DNA of 64,000 nucleotides from Arboricoccus pini (GCF_900187945.1 NZ_FYEH01000013.1:25654-89653), one strand, 5' to 3'. Shown: positions 25,341 to 35,536, counted from the stretch's first letter. The notes: generated from the letters alone by a model not told the origin. A program made the numbers and translations.

Positions 25341-26702
25341 ATGAAATCCCATCTTTACGCCTCAGAGGCTCTTCTGCCGACCGGCTGGGCCAAGGATGTG
25401 CGCCTCACGATCGATGAGGGGCGCATCCTCGAGGTCGTGCCAAACGTGCCGGCCGGGCAGGCGTCACGCGCGGCCGGCCCCGTGCTGCCGGCCATGGGCA
25501 ATCTCCACAGCCATGCCTTCCAGCGCGCCATGGCGGGACTGGCGGAGCGAGCGGCCGACGGCAGCGACAGTTTTTGGACTTGGCGCGAGGCCATGTACCG
25601 GCTGGTCGGCCTCCTGCAGCCCGACGAAATCGAGGCGGTCTCGGCCAAGCTCTATCTGGAGCTCCTGAAAGGCGGCTTTTCCGCCGTGGCCGAGTTCCAT
25701 TACCTGCACCATCAGCCGGATGGCCGGCCCTATGCCGACCCTGCCGAACTCTCGCGGCGCGTCATGGCAGCGGCCGGACAGACGGGGATCGGCCTCACCT
25801 TGCTGCCGGTCTTCTACGCGCATGGCGATTTCGGCGGCCAGCCCGCAGCACCAGGCCAGGCGCGCTTCGTCCACGACGTGGAGGCCTATCTGCGCCTCCT
25901 GGATACCCTGGAAGATGATCTTCGGGCGATGAAGGCCGGGCTGGGCATGGCCTTCCACTCGCTCCGCGCTGCCACGCCCGAGGAGATCGGCGCCATTCTG
26001 GCAGCCCGGCCAGGACCGACCCCCACGCATATTCACGTGGCCGAGCAGCCACGCGAGGTCGAGGCCTGCCTCGCCTGGAGCGGCCGTCGGCCGGTCCGCT
26101 TCCTGATGGACGTGGCACCGGTGGATGCCAATTGGTGCCTCGTCCACGCGACCCACATGGACGAGGCGGAGATGAAGGCCCTTGCCGCGTCCGGCGCCGT
26201 GGTCGGCCTCTGCCCGATGACCGAGGCCAATCTCGGCGACGGCCTGTTTCCGGCCACGGCCTATCGCCAGCTTCAAGGTGCCTTCGGCATCGGCACGGAC
26301 AGCCATGTGGCAACGGACGTGGCGAGCGAGCTGCAGCTGCTGGAACTGGGCCAGCGGCTGCGCGAGTTGAAGCGCAACCGTCTGGCGGACGGGCCGGGCC
26401 ACTCGGTCGGCCGCAGCCTCTATGAGGCGGCCGGCGTCGGCGCCGGGCAGGCGCTTGCCCGTGGCTTCGGCCTGGCCCCGGGCATGCCGGCCGACTTTTT
26501 GGTCCTGGACGGCGACGATCCCTTCATCCAGGCGGCCTCGGGCGACCAGATCCTCGATCGCTGGATCTTCGCCCTGGGCCAGCGCGTCGTGCGCGACGTG
26601 ATGGTGGCCGGCCGCTGGCGCATACGCGACAGGCACCATGCCGAGGAAGAGGTGATCGACCGGGCCTTTGCCCGCGTACTGCGACGACTGGCCGATGCCT
26701 GA
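25341..26702 (+). CDS. hutF: Formiminoglutamate deiminase
   Basis: The 453-residue amidohydrolase-superfamily enzyme has a metal site beginning with GNLHSHAFQRAMAG and further conserved parts HIHVAEQ, LVHATHMDEAE, GLCPMTEANLGDG and FGIGTDSHV. HutF releases ammonia from N-formimino-L-glutamate, giving N-formylglutamate. Its presence indicates the five-step hut pathway used by pseudomonads and many alphaproteobacteria. The start at 25341 matches the family N-terminus and lies just after the operator. hutI begins 28 bp downstream. Confidence 0.96.
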   Translation: MKSHLYASEALLPTGWAKDVRLTIDEGRILEVVPNVPAGQASRAAGPVLPAMGNLHSHAFQRAMAGLAERAADGSDSFWTWREAMYRLVGLLQPDEIEAVSAKLYLELLKGGFSAVAEFHYLHHQPDGRPYADPAELSRRVMAAAGQTGIGLTLLPVFYAHGDFGGQPAAPGQARFVHDVEAYLRLLDTLEDDLRAMKAGLGMAFHSLRAATPEEIGAILAARPGPTPTHIHVAEQPREVEACLAWSGRRPVRFLMDVAPVDANWCLVHATHMDEAEMKALAASGAVVGLCPMTEANLGDGLFPATAYRQLQGAFGIGTDSHVATDVASELQLLELGQRLRELKRNRLADGPGHSVGRSLYEAAGVGAGQALARGFGLAPGMPADFLVLDGDDPFIQAASGDQILDRWIFALGQRVVRDVMVAGRWRIRDRHHAEEEVIDRAFARVLRRLADA

Positions 26703-26729
26703 CCCTGCTCTCAAGCACGAAGGAAAGCG

Positions 26730-27941
26730 ATGATGCTGGCCGACACGATCTGGACGCATGCGCGCCTCGCCACCATGGCGCAAGCGCGCGGGGGGCTTGG
26801 CATTGTCGAGGATGGTGCCATCGTCGCGCGCGACGGCCAGATCCTTTATGCCGGCCCGGCAAAGGCGCTGCCGGCGGACCTGGATGCACGCCAGCGCATC
26901 GACCTTGAGGGTCGCTGGGTGACGCCGGGCCTCATCGACTGCCACACCCATATCGTCCATGGCGGCGATCGGGCTATGGAATTCGAGATGCGCCTGGAAG
27001 GTGCGAGTTATGCCGACATTGCCGCTGCCGGCGGCGGCATCGTCTCAACGGTACGCGACACGCGCGCCGCCGGCCGCGACAGTCTCGTGGCCCAGACGCT
27101 TCCCCGCCTCGATGCCCTGATCGCCGAGGGGGTGACGACGATCGAGGTGAAGTCGGGCTATGGCCTCGACGAGACCACCGAGCGCTGCATGCTTGAAGCG
27201 GCGGCGCTGCTCGGGCAGCGGCGAAAGGTGGACGTCGTGCGCACCTATCTGGGCGCCCACGCCCTGCCGCCGGAAGCCCGCTCGGATCGGGAGGGCTATC
27301 TGGATCTGGTCTGCGAGCGGATGATTCCCTTGATCGCCGCCGAAGGCCTGGCCGATGCCGTGGATGCCTTCCTGGAAGGCATCGCATTCACGCAGGACGA
27401 GGTCAGCCGCGTGTTCCAAGCCGCCCGGCGGGCCGGCCTGCCGGTCAAGCTCCATGCCGATCAGCTCTCCGACCTTGGTGGCGCGGCGCTGGCCGCCAGC
27501 TTCAAGGCACTTTCAGCAGATCATCTGGAATATGCGAGCGAGGCCGGCGCCGCGGCGATGGGTGCCGCCGGCACGGTTGCCGTCATCCTGCCCGGCGCCT
27601 TCTATGTGCTGCGCGAGCGCCAGGCCCCGCCCATCGAGGCCTTCCGCCGCCACGGCGTGGCGCTTGCCGTCGCCACCGACTGCAATCCCGGCACGGCCCC
27701 CATCACCTCGATCCTGGCGACGATGAACATGGCCGCCACCTTCTTCCGCCTGACCGTCGAGGAATGTCTCCTGGGCGTGACGCGGGTGGCCGCGCAGGCC
27801 CTCGGGCGCTCGGCCCGAATAGGCACGCTCGAGCCCGGCAAAGCCTGCGATCTGGCGATCTGGGACATCGAACGCCCAGCCGAACTCGTCTATCGCCTGG
27901 GCTTCAACCCGCTGTGGCAAAGGATCTACCGGGGATCATGA
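26730..27941 (+). CDS. hutI: Imidazolonepropionase
   Basis: The 403-residue amidohydrolase has the metal motif [16 protein letters not shown], the [12 protein letters not shown] segment, [12 protein letters not shown] and [10 protein letters not shown]. It opens the imidazolone ring to formiminoglutamate. Two adjacent ATGs (26730 and 26733) are possible starts. The stop overlaps the hutH start by 4 bp. Confidence 0.97.
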   Translation: MMLADTIWTHARLATMAQARGGLGIVEDGAIVARDGQILYAGPAKALPADLDARQRIDLEGRWVTPGLIDCHTHIVHGGDRAMEFEMRLEGASYADIAAAGGGIVSTVRDTRAAGRDSLVAQTLPRLDALIAEGVTTIEVKSGYGLDETTERCMLEAAALLGQRRKVDVVRTYLGAHALPPEARSDREGYLDLVCERMIPLIAAEGLADAVDAFLEGIAFTQDEVSRVFQAARRAGLPVKLHADQLSDLGGAALAASFKALSADHLEYASEAGAAAMGAAGTVAVILPGAFYVLRERQAPPIEAFRRHGVALAVATDCNPGTAPITSILATMNMAATFFRLTVEECLLGVTRVAAQALGRSARIGTLEPGKACDLAIWDIERPAELVYRLGFNPLWQRIYRGS

Positions 27942-29479
27942 CCCTCACTCTGGTTCCAGGCGAGGTCAGCCTCGCGGCATGGCGGGAGCTCTACGAAGGG
28001 GCCGCCATCACCCTCGATCCCGCCTGCCGTCAAAGCGTGGAGCGGGCGGCCGCCACGGTCGCGGCGATCGTTGGCGACGGCCAGCCCGTTTACGGGATCA
28101 ATACGGGCTTCGGCAAACTGGCGACAGTGAGGATCGCGTCCGGCGACCTTGCCCGCCTGCAACACAACATCGTGGTCTCACATGCGGCGGGCGTGGGTGA
28201 GCCCTTGCCGGCACCGGTCACCCGGCTCGTCATGGGATTAAAGCTGGCGAGCCTGGCGCAGGGCGCATCGGGAGTTCGCTGGGCAGTGATCGAGCATCTC
28301 GCGGCCTGCCTCGCGGCCGATCTTCTACCGGTCATTCCGGCGCAGGGCTCCGTCGGCGCTTCCGGCGACCTCGCACCCCTTGCCCACCTGGCCTGCGCCC
28401 TCATCGGCATCGGCGAGGTGACGCTCAAAGGCAAGCCCATGGCGGCCGCCTCGGCGCTGTCGATTCTAGGCCTCCCCCCGCTCGAACTGGCGGCCAAGGA
28501 AGGCCTGGCCCTCTTGAACGGCACCCAGGTCTCGACCGCGCTGGCGCTGGCCGGCCTGTTTGCGGCCGAGGATGCTTTCCAAGCGGCCCTTGTCACGGGA
28601 GCGCTCGCGACTGACGCCGCGCGCGGGTCCGATGGCCCATTCGATCCGCGCATCCACGCCGTGCGGCGCCACCAAGGTCAGAGCGAGGTCGCGGCTACGT
28701 TGCGGGCTCTGATGGCGGAAAGCGGCATTCGACGCTCGCATCTCGTCAACGACGACCGGGTCCAGGACCCCTATTGCATCCGCTGCCAGCCGCAGGTCAT
28801 GGGGGCCTGCCTCGACGTTCTACGCCAGGCGGCGGCGACGCTCGGCATCGAGGCCAACGCCGTCTCCGACAATCCGCTCGTCTTCCCTGCGGCGAACGAG
28901 GTCATTTCCGGTGGTAATTTCCATGCCGCGCCCGTGGCCTTCGCCGCCGACATGATCGCGCTTGCGCTTTGCGAGATCGGCTCGATCACCGAGCGGCGGA
29001 TTGCCATGCTGGTTGATCCGGCCCTCTCCGGCCTCCCCGCTTTTCTTACCCCGGCTCCTGGCCTGAATTCGGGGTTCATGCTGCCGCAGGTAACGGCGGC
29101 GGCCCTGGTGGCGGAGAATAAGCAGCGAGCCCACCCGGCAAGCGTCGATTCCATTCCAACCTCCGCCAACCAGGAGGACCACGTCTCGATGGCGACGCAC
29201 GCCGCAAGGCGACTTTTGCCCATGGCCGAGAATCTCATCCAGGTCGTCGGCATCGAACTCCTCGCGGCCGCCCAGGGTTGCGATTTCCACGCTCCCCTTT
29301 CGACCAGCGAGGCGCTGGGCCGGGTGCACGCCGCCCTTCGTCAGCGCGTGCCGATGCTGAGGGAGGACCGGCTGATGGCGCCCGACATGAGCGCCGCCGC
29401 CGACCTCGTCAGAAGCGGTCAGATAGCACGGCTGGCGGGCCTGGAGCTGCCGGCTATTTCGCGCGAGCGCCGGACATGA
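27938..29479 (+). CDS. hutH: Histidine ammonia-lyase
   Basis: The 513-residue enzyme contains the MIO prosthetic-group tripeptide A141-S142-G143 ([14 protein letters not shown]), the catalytic Tyr in VYGINTGFG, and [17 protein letters not shown] and [12 protein letters not shown]. It deaminates histidine to urocanate, the inducer of HutC systems. The ATG at 27938 overlaps the hutI stop and gives the family length. The last 26 bp overlap a small gene on the opposite strand. Confidence 0.97.
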   Translation: MTLTLVPGEVSLAAWRELYEGAAITLDPACRQSVERAAATVAAIVGDGQPVYGINTGFGKLATVRIASGDLARLQHNIVVSHAAGVGEPLPAPVTRLVMGLKLASLAQGASGVRWAVIEHLAACLAADLLPVIPAQGSVGASGDLAPLAHLACALIGIGEVTLKGKPMAAASALSILGLPPLELAAKEGLALLNGTQVSTALALAGLFAAEDAFQAALVTGALATDAARGSDGPFDPRIHAVRRHQGQSEVAATLRALMAESGIRRSHLVNDDRVQDPYCIRCQPQVMGACLDVLRQAAATLGIEANAVSDNPLVFPAANEVISGGNFHAAPVAFAADMIALALCEIGSITERRIAMLVDPALSGLPAFLTPAPGLNSGFMLPQVTAAALVAENKQRAHPASVDSIPTSANQEDHVSMATHAARRLLPMAENLIQVVGIELLAAAQGCDFHAPLSTSEALGRVHAALRQRVPMLREDRLMAPDMSAAADLVRSGQIARLAGLELPAISRERRT

Positions 29480-29600
29480 ACAGCATGACGGCCCCGCCGA
29501 CGACCAGGGCGACGAGAATACCCCAAAGCCCGATCCACATTCCCGAAACGATGCCGGCCAAAACGCCGATGATCATCGAGACGCCATAGCGCAAGGGCAT
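29454..29600 (-). CDS. 48-residue membrane miniprotein, unknown
   Basis: A short reading frame on the minus strand is preceded by a strong ribosome-binding site (AAGGAG about 7 nt before ATG). It encodes a hydrophobic 48-mer with two likely membrane segments ([19 protein letters not shown] and [15 protein letters not shown]) and a short positively charged end (SGARAK). It overlaps the end of hutH by 26 bp on the opposite strand. I do not recognise a family. The good Shine-Dalgarno and sustained hydrophobicity argue that it is real. Confidence 0.6.
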   Translation of the reverse strand: MPLRYGVSMIIGVLAGIVSGMWIGLWGILVALVVGGAVMLFMSGARAK

Positions 29601-30221
29601 GTCGATCTCCTTCTGTTCACATGCTCATTAATGGCCGACGCGGGCGGAAGTTGCCAAACCGGCGGGTGCAAGGTCGCAACCACCTAAGGTGGCAGCGATG
29701 ATCCGGCCAGCCGACGCCGCGACCCTGTCGTAGTCAGCGGGCGGCACCATGGCACCGATGAGGAAGACGGTAGCCAGGATCGGCGCGCCGCTTCGTGTCG
29801 CTTAGAAACGCGGTGTTCAAGATGGACTTGATACGGGCCCGACGGGAGATCGTGTCGCCGATCGAGCGGACTCGGCCCTCCAGCCGGGCGGTCCGCCTAT
29901 CAGGCGGCGTGGTAGATTGACTGTCCTGTGGTCGCTCCACTGGACGGCGGCGACGGCCGGGGCATCCACGCATGCAGCCGGCGCAGTGGCCGAGACCGCA
30001 TCGATGCCGGCGCGCCGGCCGCTGGCCAATGAACGTGCGTTGAGCCATCCCGTCGACGCGATGGCAAGCAAACCGGCGGCAGGCGATCGACGACTCGGTT
30101 CCAGCGTCATCTGGATCGTCTGCCGGTTGGCCGACCTCCCGCCTGGCGGGAAGGGCATTCGCGGAACAGACCAGCTGGCCTGCACGCCGGCCCGGACGGG
30201 TTTCGGCGATCGTCGTCGCTT
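29601..30221. other. Non-coding stretch without recognised gene
   Basis: These 621 bp between the miniprotein gene and a LysR gene hold only short frames without family motifs. A promoter for the miniprotein must lie at the left end. Part may be decayed coding DNA, but I could not match it to a family. Confidence 0.4.
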
Positions 30222-31133
30222 TCAGCCGGCGATGGCCCAGGGCGACTTGCCCAGATGCAGCGCCAGATAGGTGCTGAGGGCCTCGACATGCGGCGGCCTC
30301 GGGCTGGAGGGCGGCGTGAGCACGTGGAGGGCGATGCCGGGCGGCGACCAGTCCGGCATCACGGTCTCGAGGGTGCCGGTCAAAAGATCCTCCCAGATGA
30401 GGAACTCCGGTTGCAGCGCCAGTCCCAGCCCTTCCTTGACGGCCACGGCCAGCGCCTCGGCATTATTGGCGCGCAGCGGGCCTGAGGGAGCAATCGAGAT
30501 CTCGGCGCCATCAAGATGTGTGAAGCGCCAGCGATCGGGATTGGGAAGGTTGGCATAGCTCAGACAGACATGCCGCTCGAGGTCGCGGGGATGCAAGGGG
30601 CGTCCGTGACGGGCGAGATAGGCGGGGCTGGCCACCAGGTGCCGACGGACCTGGCAGAGACGGCGGGCCCGCAGGCGCGAATCGGAGAGTGCCGCGATGC
30701 GCAGCGCCATGTCGTAGCCCTCGCCGATCAGGTCCACCTGCGCATCGGAGAGATGCAGGTCGATCGCGATCTCCGGGTGCTCCCGAAGGAAGGCTGGCAG
30801 CAGCGGGGCGACGTGGCCGATGCCGAACGACATTGGTACGGCCAGCCGGATCGTGCCGCGCATCGTCTTGCCGCTAGTCGTCGCCTCGGCCTCCTGCCCG
30901 GCCGCCAGGATGCGGGCCGCGCCGGCGAGCGCCTCCCGCCCGGTTTCAGTCAAGGCCAGTCGACGGGTGCTGCGGTGGAAAAGAGGACGACCCAGATGCG
31001 CCTCCAATCGTGTCACCGCCTTGGAAACGGTCCCTTTGGAAAGGCCGAGCTCGCTCGCGGCCCCGGCGAAAGAGCTGCGCTCGGCGACCTTGGCGAAGAT
31101 CGCCCAGGCGGTGAAATCCGGAAGACGTTGCAT
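30222..31133 (-). CDS. LysR-family transcriptional regulator
   Basis: The 303-residue product has the helix-turn-helix FAKVAERSSFAGAASELGLSK (shown in part) and TVSKAVTRLEAHLGRPLF. The effector domain is of the CrgA/AaeR-like branch (RLAVPMSFGIGHVAPLLPAFL). It is divergent from the VOC dioxygenase-esterase pair with 102 bp between, so it probably controls that pair, likely in response to quinones or related electrophiles. Confidence 0.93.
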   Translation of the reverse strand: MQRLPDFTAWAIFAKVAERSSFAGAASELGLSKGTVSKAVTRLEAHLGRPLFHRSTRRLALTETGREALAGAARILAAGQEAEATTSGKTMRGTIRLAVPMSFGIGHVAPLLPAFLREHPEIAIDLHLSDAQVDLIGEGYDMALRIAALSDSRLRARRLCQVRRHLVASPAYLARHGRPLHPRDLERHVCLSYANLPNPDRWRFTHLDGAEISIAPSGPLRANNAEALAVAVKEGLGLALQPEFLIWEDLLTGTLETVMPDWSPPGIALHVLTPPSSPRPPHVEALSTYLALHLGKSPWAIAG

Positions 31134-31235
31134 TGATCAAATCTGGAAACGATGTGTTTCGATTATTTCTATTTTTGCGATGATCGGCAAGGTCCATCTC
31201 TGCCTCCAGAGAATGTGTGATAACGCATCACCATC

Positions 31236-32207
31236 ATGACGAGGAATGATCCGATGGCTGGACTTGGGCTTCATCATGTGACGGCGATCAGTGGCCCGGC
31301 GCGCCGGACGCTCGATTTCTACGGCCGCGTCCTGGGCCTGCGGCTGGTCAAGAAGACCGTCAATTTCGACGATCCTGGCACCTATCATCTTTATTTCGGT
31401 GACGAGGGCGGCAGCCCGGGCTCGATCCTGACCTTCTTTCCTTGGGAACATGCGGCACCCGGCCGTCTGGGTATCGGCACGACGGAGCGGACGCTCTTTC
31501 GCGTGCCCGAGGGCTCGATCGGCTTTTGGACCCAGCGTCTTTTGGTTGAGGGTGTGGCGCACGAGCAGCCGGTGCGGCGCTTCGGCCAGACCGTCCTTGC
31601 CTTCAAGGATCCGGATGGACTGAGCCTTGGCCTTGTCGGGGTGAGCGGGGCGGCGACGGAGCCGGGCTTTGCCAGCGCTGAGATCGCGGCCGCTGATGCC
31701 ATTCGCGGTTTTGCGGGTGTGGCGCTGCTGATCGAGGCGGCCGAACCCACTGCTGCCATCCTTGTCGATGTCTTCGGCTACGAGGAGATCGGCCGGGAGG
31801 ACGGAATCATTCGCCTAGAGGCCAAGGCCGGCATGGGTGGCATCGTCGACCTGCACGCGGCGGGCCCGTTCCTGCCCGCTCGACTTGGAGCCGGCAGCGT
31901 GCACCATATCGCGTTCCGGGCGGCCGACGACGCAGCCCAGGCCGCCATGGCCGACAGGCTGCGCCAACGGCACGGATTGCTGACCACAGAGCAGAAGGAC
32001 CGCAACTATTTCCGCTCGGTCTATTTCCGCGAGCCAGGCGGCGTCTTGTTCGAGATTGCCACCGACGCGCCCGGCTTCGCGGTCGATGAGGATCAGGCAT
32101 CGCTGGGAGAGGCGCTGAAGCTGCCGCCCTTTCTCGAGCCCTATCGTCGCAGCATCGAGGCCAACCTGCCGGATCTCGGTCCGACGACGACTAAGGAGGT
32201 CGCGTGA
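31236..32207 (+). CDS. MhqO-like VOC ring-cleaving dioxygenase
   Basis: The 323-residue product contains two VOC modules. The first opens with GLGLHHVTAISGPARRTLDFY and carries VKKTVNFDDPGTYHLYFGD. The second has VHHIAFRAADD and FRSVYFREPGGVLFEIATD, supplying the His/His/Glu metal ligands. This is the architecture of MhqO/YfiE-type hydroquinone dioxygenases. The ATG at 31254 (MAGLGLHH) is an alternative start. A GTGAT-N5-ATCAC dyad at 31217-31231 precedes it. It overlaps the esterase gene by 4 bp. Confidence 0.88.
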   Translation: MTRNDPMAGLGLHHVTAISGPARRTLDFYGRVLGLRLVKKTVNFDDPGTYHLYFGDEGGSPGSILTFFPWEHAAPGRLGIGTTERTLFRVPEGSIGFWTQRLLVEGVAHEQPVRRFGQTVLAFKDPDGLSLGLVGVSGAATEPGFASAEIAAADAIRGFAGVALLIEAAEPTAAILVDVFGYEEIGREDGIIRLEAKAGMGGIVDLHAAGPFLPARLGAGSVHHIAFRAADDAAQAAMADRLRQRHGLLTTEQKDRNYFRSVYFREPGGVLFEIATDAPGFAVDEDQASLGEALKLPPFLEPYRRSIEANLPDLGPTTTKEVA

Positions 32208-32815
32208 TGACAGCGGCTCTTTCGTTCCAGCACGTCTTCGAGCCCGGAAGCGAGCCGCCGCTCCTGCTGTTGCACGGCACGGGCGGCGACGAGCATGACC
32301 TGCTGCCGGTCGGCCGGCTGCTGGCGCCCGGCCGGGCGCTTCTCTCGCCGCGCGGCCAAGTCCTCGAGCGGGGCGCGCCGCGCTTCTTTCGCCGGCTGGC
32401 CGAAGGGGTGTTCGACGAGGTGGACATCCGGCGGCGCGCGGCCGATCTCGCGGCCTTCGTCGGCGAAGCACGTGCGGCCTATGGTCTTTCAGCCCCCGTG
32501 GCGGTGGGCTTTTCCAACGGCGCGAACATGGCGGCGGCATTGCTGCTCCTGCATCCTGACGTGCTGGCGGGGGCCGTGCTGCTGCGCGCCATGGTGCCGC
32601 TCGACGAACCGGGCAGCGGTCCGCTCGATGGCCGTCCTGTCCTCATCCTCTCCGGCGCCATGGATCCGATCGTCCCCGAGGCGAATGCCCAGCAGCTGGC
32701 CCGCCAGCTGGAGGAGGCCGGAGCAAGGGTCCGCCACGAAATTTTGCCAGGTGGCCATAATCTCGGCCAGCAGGACGTGACGCGCGCCGCCGCCTGGCTG
32801 GGCGGGCTTCCCTAA
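32204..32815 (+). CDS. MhqD-like carboxylesterase (alpha/beta hydrolase)
   Basis: The 203-residue alpha/beta hydrolase has the oxyanion segment LLLHGTGGDEHDL, the nucleophile elbow GFSNGANMA, an Asp in LILSGAMDPIVPE and the His in LPGGHNLGQQD. Such small esterases pair with MhqO in quinone-resistance operons. Overlap with the dioxygenase gene (GTGATGA junction) supports co-translation. The physiological substrate is unknown. Confidence 0.9.
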   Translation: MMTAALSFQHVFEPGSEPPLLLLHGTGGDEHDLLPVGRLLAPGRALLSPRGQVLERGAPRFFRRLAEGVFDEVDIRRRAADLAAFVGEARAAYGLSAPVAVGFSNGANMAAALLLLHPDVLAGAVLLRAMVPLDEPGSGPLDGRPVLILSGAMDPIVPEANAQQLARQLEEAGARVRHEILPGGHNLGQQDVTRAAAWLGGLP

Positions 32816-32894
32816 GTTCATGACACGAATATAGGATTGCGATCCGGTCCGGGCGTCAGGTGGACGAGCCGCGACGCCCGGTGCCGGAGACTTT

Positions 32895-33135
32895 CTTCGA
32901 CTCATAGCCGTCGCTGCGGTCGGTGCCGTGATCGGCCTCAATCACGGCCTCACGAACAAGCCCTTGGGTCTTGCGGCCTCGTTTGCCTGGCGGCGGCGCT
33001 GATCACCGGCACCTCCTGTGCGGGGTTCGACGGTCGGCCGGACCCGGTGAGCCAGGCCCTTCAAGCGATCCGGGGCGTAATGGCGGGCTGGACTTCATTG
33101 ATGCTGGCACAAGCGGCATCGCCATGAAGACGGCC
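32895..33135 (+). pseudogene. MgtC/SapB-family membrane protein remnant
   Basis: Three successive frames together spell an MgtC N-terminal half. The first gives FLRLIAVAAVGAVIGLNHGL and NKPLGL. The next frame gives LVCLAAALITGTS and DPVSQALQAIRGVMAG. A third gives GGLDFIDAGTSGIA in place of the usual GIGFIGAG. At least two frameshifts and no intact C-terminus make it a pseudogene. The remainder of 32816-33247 shows nothing else recognisable. Confidence 0.55.
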
Positions 33136-33247
33136 TCGCATGTCGGTCGACCACTCGATCGCGGTCGCCACGGCCCAAGGCGATCAAGGTCCTCGAAACC
33201 TGCCTTGGGCCGTCGCTATAGGCTGTCACCCATGGCTGGGCGCAAGC

Positions 33248-35536
33248 TCAGGCGACTTCGACGATCATCGGATGATCGCTGACGCCGATCTGGACGTGAT
33301 CGACGTTGTGGTAGGTGTTGATCGCGTCCGCCGAGATCAGCGGGTCGTAGACCTTGACCGTGCCATAGCTGTGCTGGAGGTCAACCTCGACGGTAGAGGT
33401 CGCCGCCTTGATCTCCGTCCGGGATGTGCTGTTCCACAAACTGGGCTCTGCCCACACGGCGATGTCATGCGCGCCGTTCGACTTTTCCATGACTACCGTA
33501 TTACCGCTCTGCGGCAGGCCCTTGAGATCGTAGGAGAACGTATCGGTCGTGAACGACGCGGCGGTGCTACCCGAATCCTCAAGGATCGTCATCAGATTGT
33601 GGAGCCCGACGGCGGCCGGCTTCGCCTTCCAGTCGGAATCGAACAAGCCCCAGTTCGATCCCTCCTCACCCGGCCTGTCGAAAAGGTCGGCCAACTCATA
33701 AAGGATGGCACCGGCAAAGCCCTGCTTGGCAACATCCATGACGAGATCGAGCGTGTATTTCGCTTGCACGCTCTCACTGACACCCATCGAGCCGCTGCCG
33801 GTATTGTACCCCGTCTCGGTGATCAGCGTGTTCTTGCCGTCGTCCATCGAGTCCGAAGGCATCCGTCCATACTCGGCCAGCACGTCGGCGGGTGCCGTGC
33901 TACCGAAATAGACATGGGCGTTGCCCAGGTCCTCGTAGCTGTTCGCATAGGGCTTGAAAGCGGAGGAATCCGACGCGGAAACACTGAAGGAGACGACCGG
34001 AATGTCGTGCAGATCGGACGCGTTATTGATCGCTTCGAAGATCGCCTTTTGCGTCGCGATCGCCCCGCTGACGCCCGAGGCGCCATTGAAGCTGACCGGC
34101 CAGAAATTGACCTCGTTCGGGCCTTCGATGGTGCGGATATGCGGCGCCAGCTCATGCATGTTCGCGAGCTGGTCCGACCATTTATTTACATTATTGTCGA
34201 CGATGACGTCGAAATCGATCCCATGCGCTGCCAGAGTCTTCAAAAACGGCATGTCGCCGTCGGAAGCGGTGGTACGAATATAGCCGATGCCCAAGTATTC
34301 CAGCGCGTTGACGAACGCTGCCTTGTCGCCATAGGCGGTATCAAGATAGTTCGCGTGCTGATTGACGCCGATCAGATCGTGGAAATCGGCAGCACGGATC
34401 GACTTCAGGTTGTACGAATCCGCCGAATCGCTCGAGGACACCGTGAACGATTTTGTCTGATTATAATACATGTTGGCCGAGACGTCGTAGACTTTGCCAT
34501 CGTATTCGGCGGACTGGAAATACAGGTTGCGGTCCTGTGACGAATTTCTCCCCACAGCATCGTTGATGAAGTTGACATCGATCTTGTGTTCGCCGGAACC
34601 AAGATTTCCGGAAATGTCGAAGCGTTGCAGATCGCCCTTTGCATGACTGCTCGTCACCGTATAAGTGTCGCCGAATTTCTTTCCATCGACATAGACGGTG
34701 AACTGGGCATCGCCCTGGAAAGAATCCTCGGACATCCACAAGGTCAGCTTGCCGCCCGAATCGCCGGAGGTGGTCGTACCCGCGCCCGAGTTCTCTATGG
34801 TGAAGGATTTAGTCTGGTAATTCAGCATTTCGGTAGACACTTGGTAGGTCTTGCCGTCGTATTCAGCTGAATGAAGGTAGAGATTACGATCCTTGCCAGA
34901 TTCATGGTCGTAAAGATCGTTAATGAACTCAATGCCTATTTTGTGTTCGCCGCTGCCGAAATCGCCGTTGATGACGATTTTCTGAAGATCTCCTTTAGAG
35001 TGACTGCTCGTCACCGTGTAGGAATCGCCTATCTTCTCGCCGTCGATATAGAGGTTGAATTTCGCGTCACCGAGATAGGCATCCTCAGACATCCACAAGA
35101 CAAGCTGGCCATCGGAGCTGCGCGACGAACTCGACGTTTGCGTTTGAACATCGAAACTCATCGTGCCGGGTCGCCCTTGGCGTACGTTAAGATCAAAGTT
35201 CTCATCCTTATATTCATAGGAATCTAGGTATAAGTTTCGATCGTCATCGGTAGACGGTCTATAGAGATCGTTAAGAAATGTGATATCGACGTGATGTATT
35301 CCTGATCTCCAGTCGCCTCGTATGACGAATTGTTCAACTTCATCCTTCCCATGTTGGGCAGATACGGTTTGTACGCCATCAATGGTGACACCATCAACCT
35401 TGATGATGAATTTTGCGTCGTCGAGATACTTATCCTGCGAGAGATTGACGATAAAAGACGCGTCGCCGACGCCGAGGACTTTCATCTTAGCCACGGTTGT
35501 ACTCACCAGGCGGCTCCTTCGCAGATTGAATTCCAC
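33248..35536 (-). CDS. Three CBM60-like modules fused to a clan-A-like glycoside hydrolase
   Basis: The 762-residue protein has three tandem repeats of about 110 residues (roughly 20-125, 140-250 and 260-370). Each follows LWMSEDAYLGDAKFNLYIDG, a TVTSSHSKGDLQ strand, GSGEHKIGIEFINDLY and DRNLYLHSAEYDGK, a pattern of calcium-dependent CBM60-like xylan-binding modules. A TIM-barrel domain follows (about 385-740), with the acid/base Glu in IEGPNEVNFW (near 472) and the nucleophile Glu in LITETGYN (near 573). No signal peptide is visible, so export may be by a type I system or an unrecognised route. Its G+C is visibly lower than that of neighbouring genes, especially in the CBM half. It is related to the next gene and adjoins the exopolysaccharide locus. 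Confidence 0.8.
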   Translation of the reverse strand: MEFNLRRSRLVSTTVAKMKVLGVGDASFIVNLSQDKYLDDAKFIIKVDGVTIDGVQTVSAQHGKDEVEQFVIRGDWRSGIHHVDITFLNDLYRPSTDDDRNLYLDSYEYKDENFDLNVRQGRPGTMSFDVQTQTSSSSRSSDGQLVLWMSEDAYLGDAKFNLYIDGEKIGDSYTVTSSHSKGDLQKIVINGDFGSGEHKIGIEFINDLYDHESGKDRNLYLHSAEYDGKTYQVSTEMLNYQTKSFTIENSGAGTTTSGDSGGKLTLWMSEDSFQGDAQFTVYVDGKKFGDTYTVTSSHAKGDLQRFDISGNLGSGEHKIDVNFINDAVGRNSSQDRNLYFQSAEYDGKVYDVSANMYYNQTKSFTVSSSDSADSYNLKSIRAADFHDLIGVNQHANYLDTAYGDKAAFVNALEYLGIGYIRTTASDGDMPFLKTLAAHGIDFDVIVDNNVNKWSDQLANMHELAPHIRTIEGPNEVNFWPVSFNGASGVSGAIATQKAIFEAINNASDLHDIPVVSFSVSASDSSAFKPYANSYEDLGNAHVYFGSTAPADVLAEYGRMPSDSMDDGKNTLITETGYNTGSGSMGVSESVQAKYTLDLVMDVAKQGFAGAILYELADLFDRPGEEGSNWGLFDSDWKAKPAAVGLHNLMTILEDSGSTAASFTTDTFSYDLKGLPQSGNTVVMEKSNGAHDIAVWAEPSLWNSTSRTEIKAATSTVEVDLQHSYGTVKVYDPLISADAINTYHNVDHVQIGVSDHPMIVEVA

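Noticed and set aside
25464..26960. A 498-codon frame antisense to hutF and hutI
   Set aside because: It spans two certain hut genes and has no recognisable motif.
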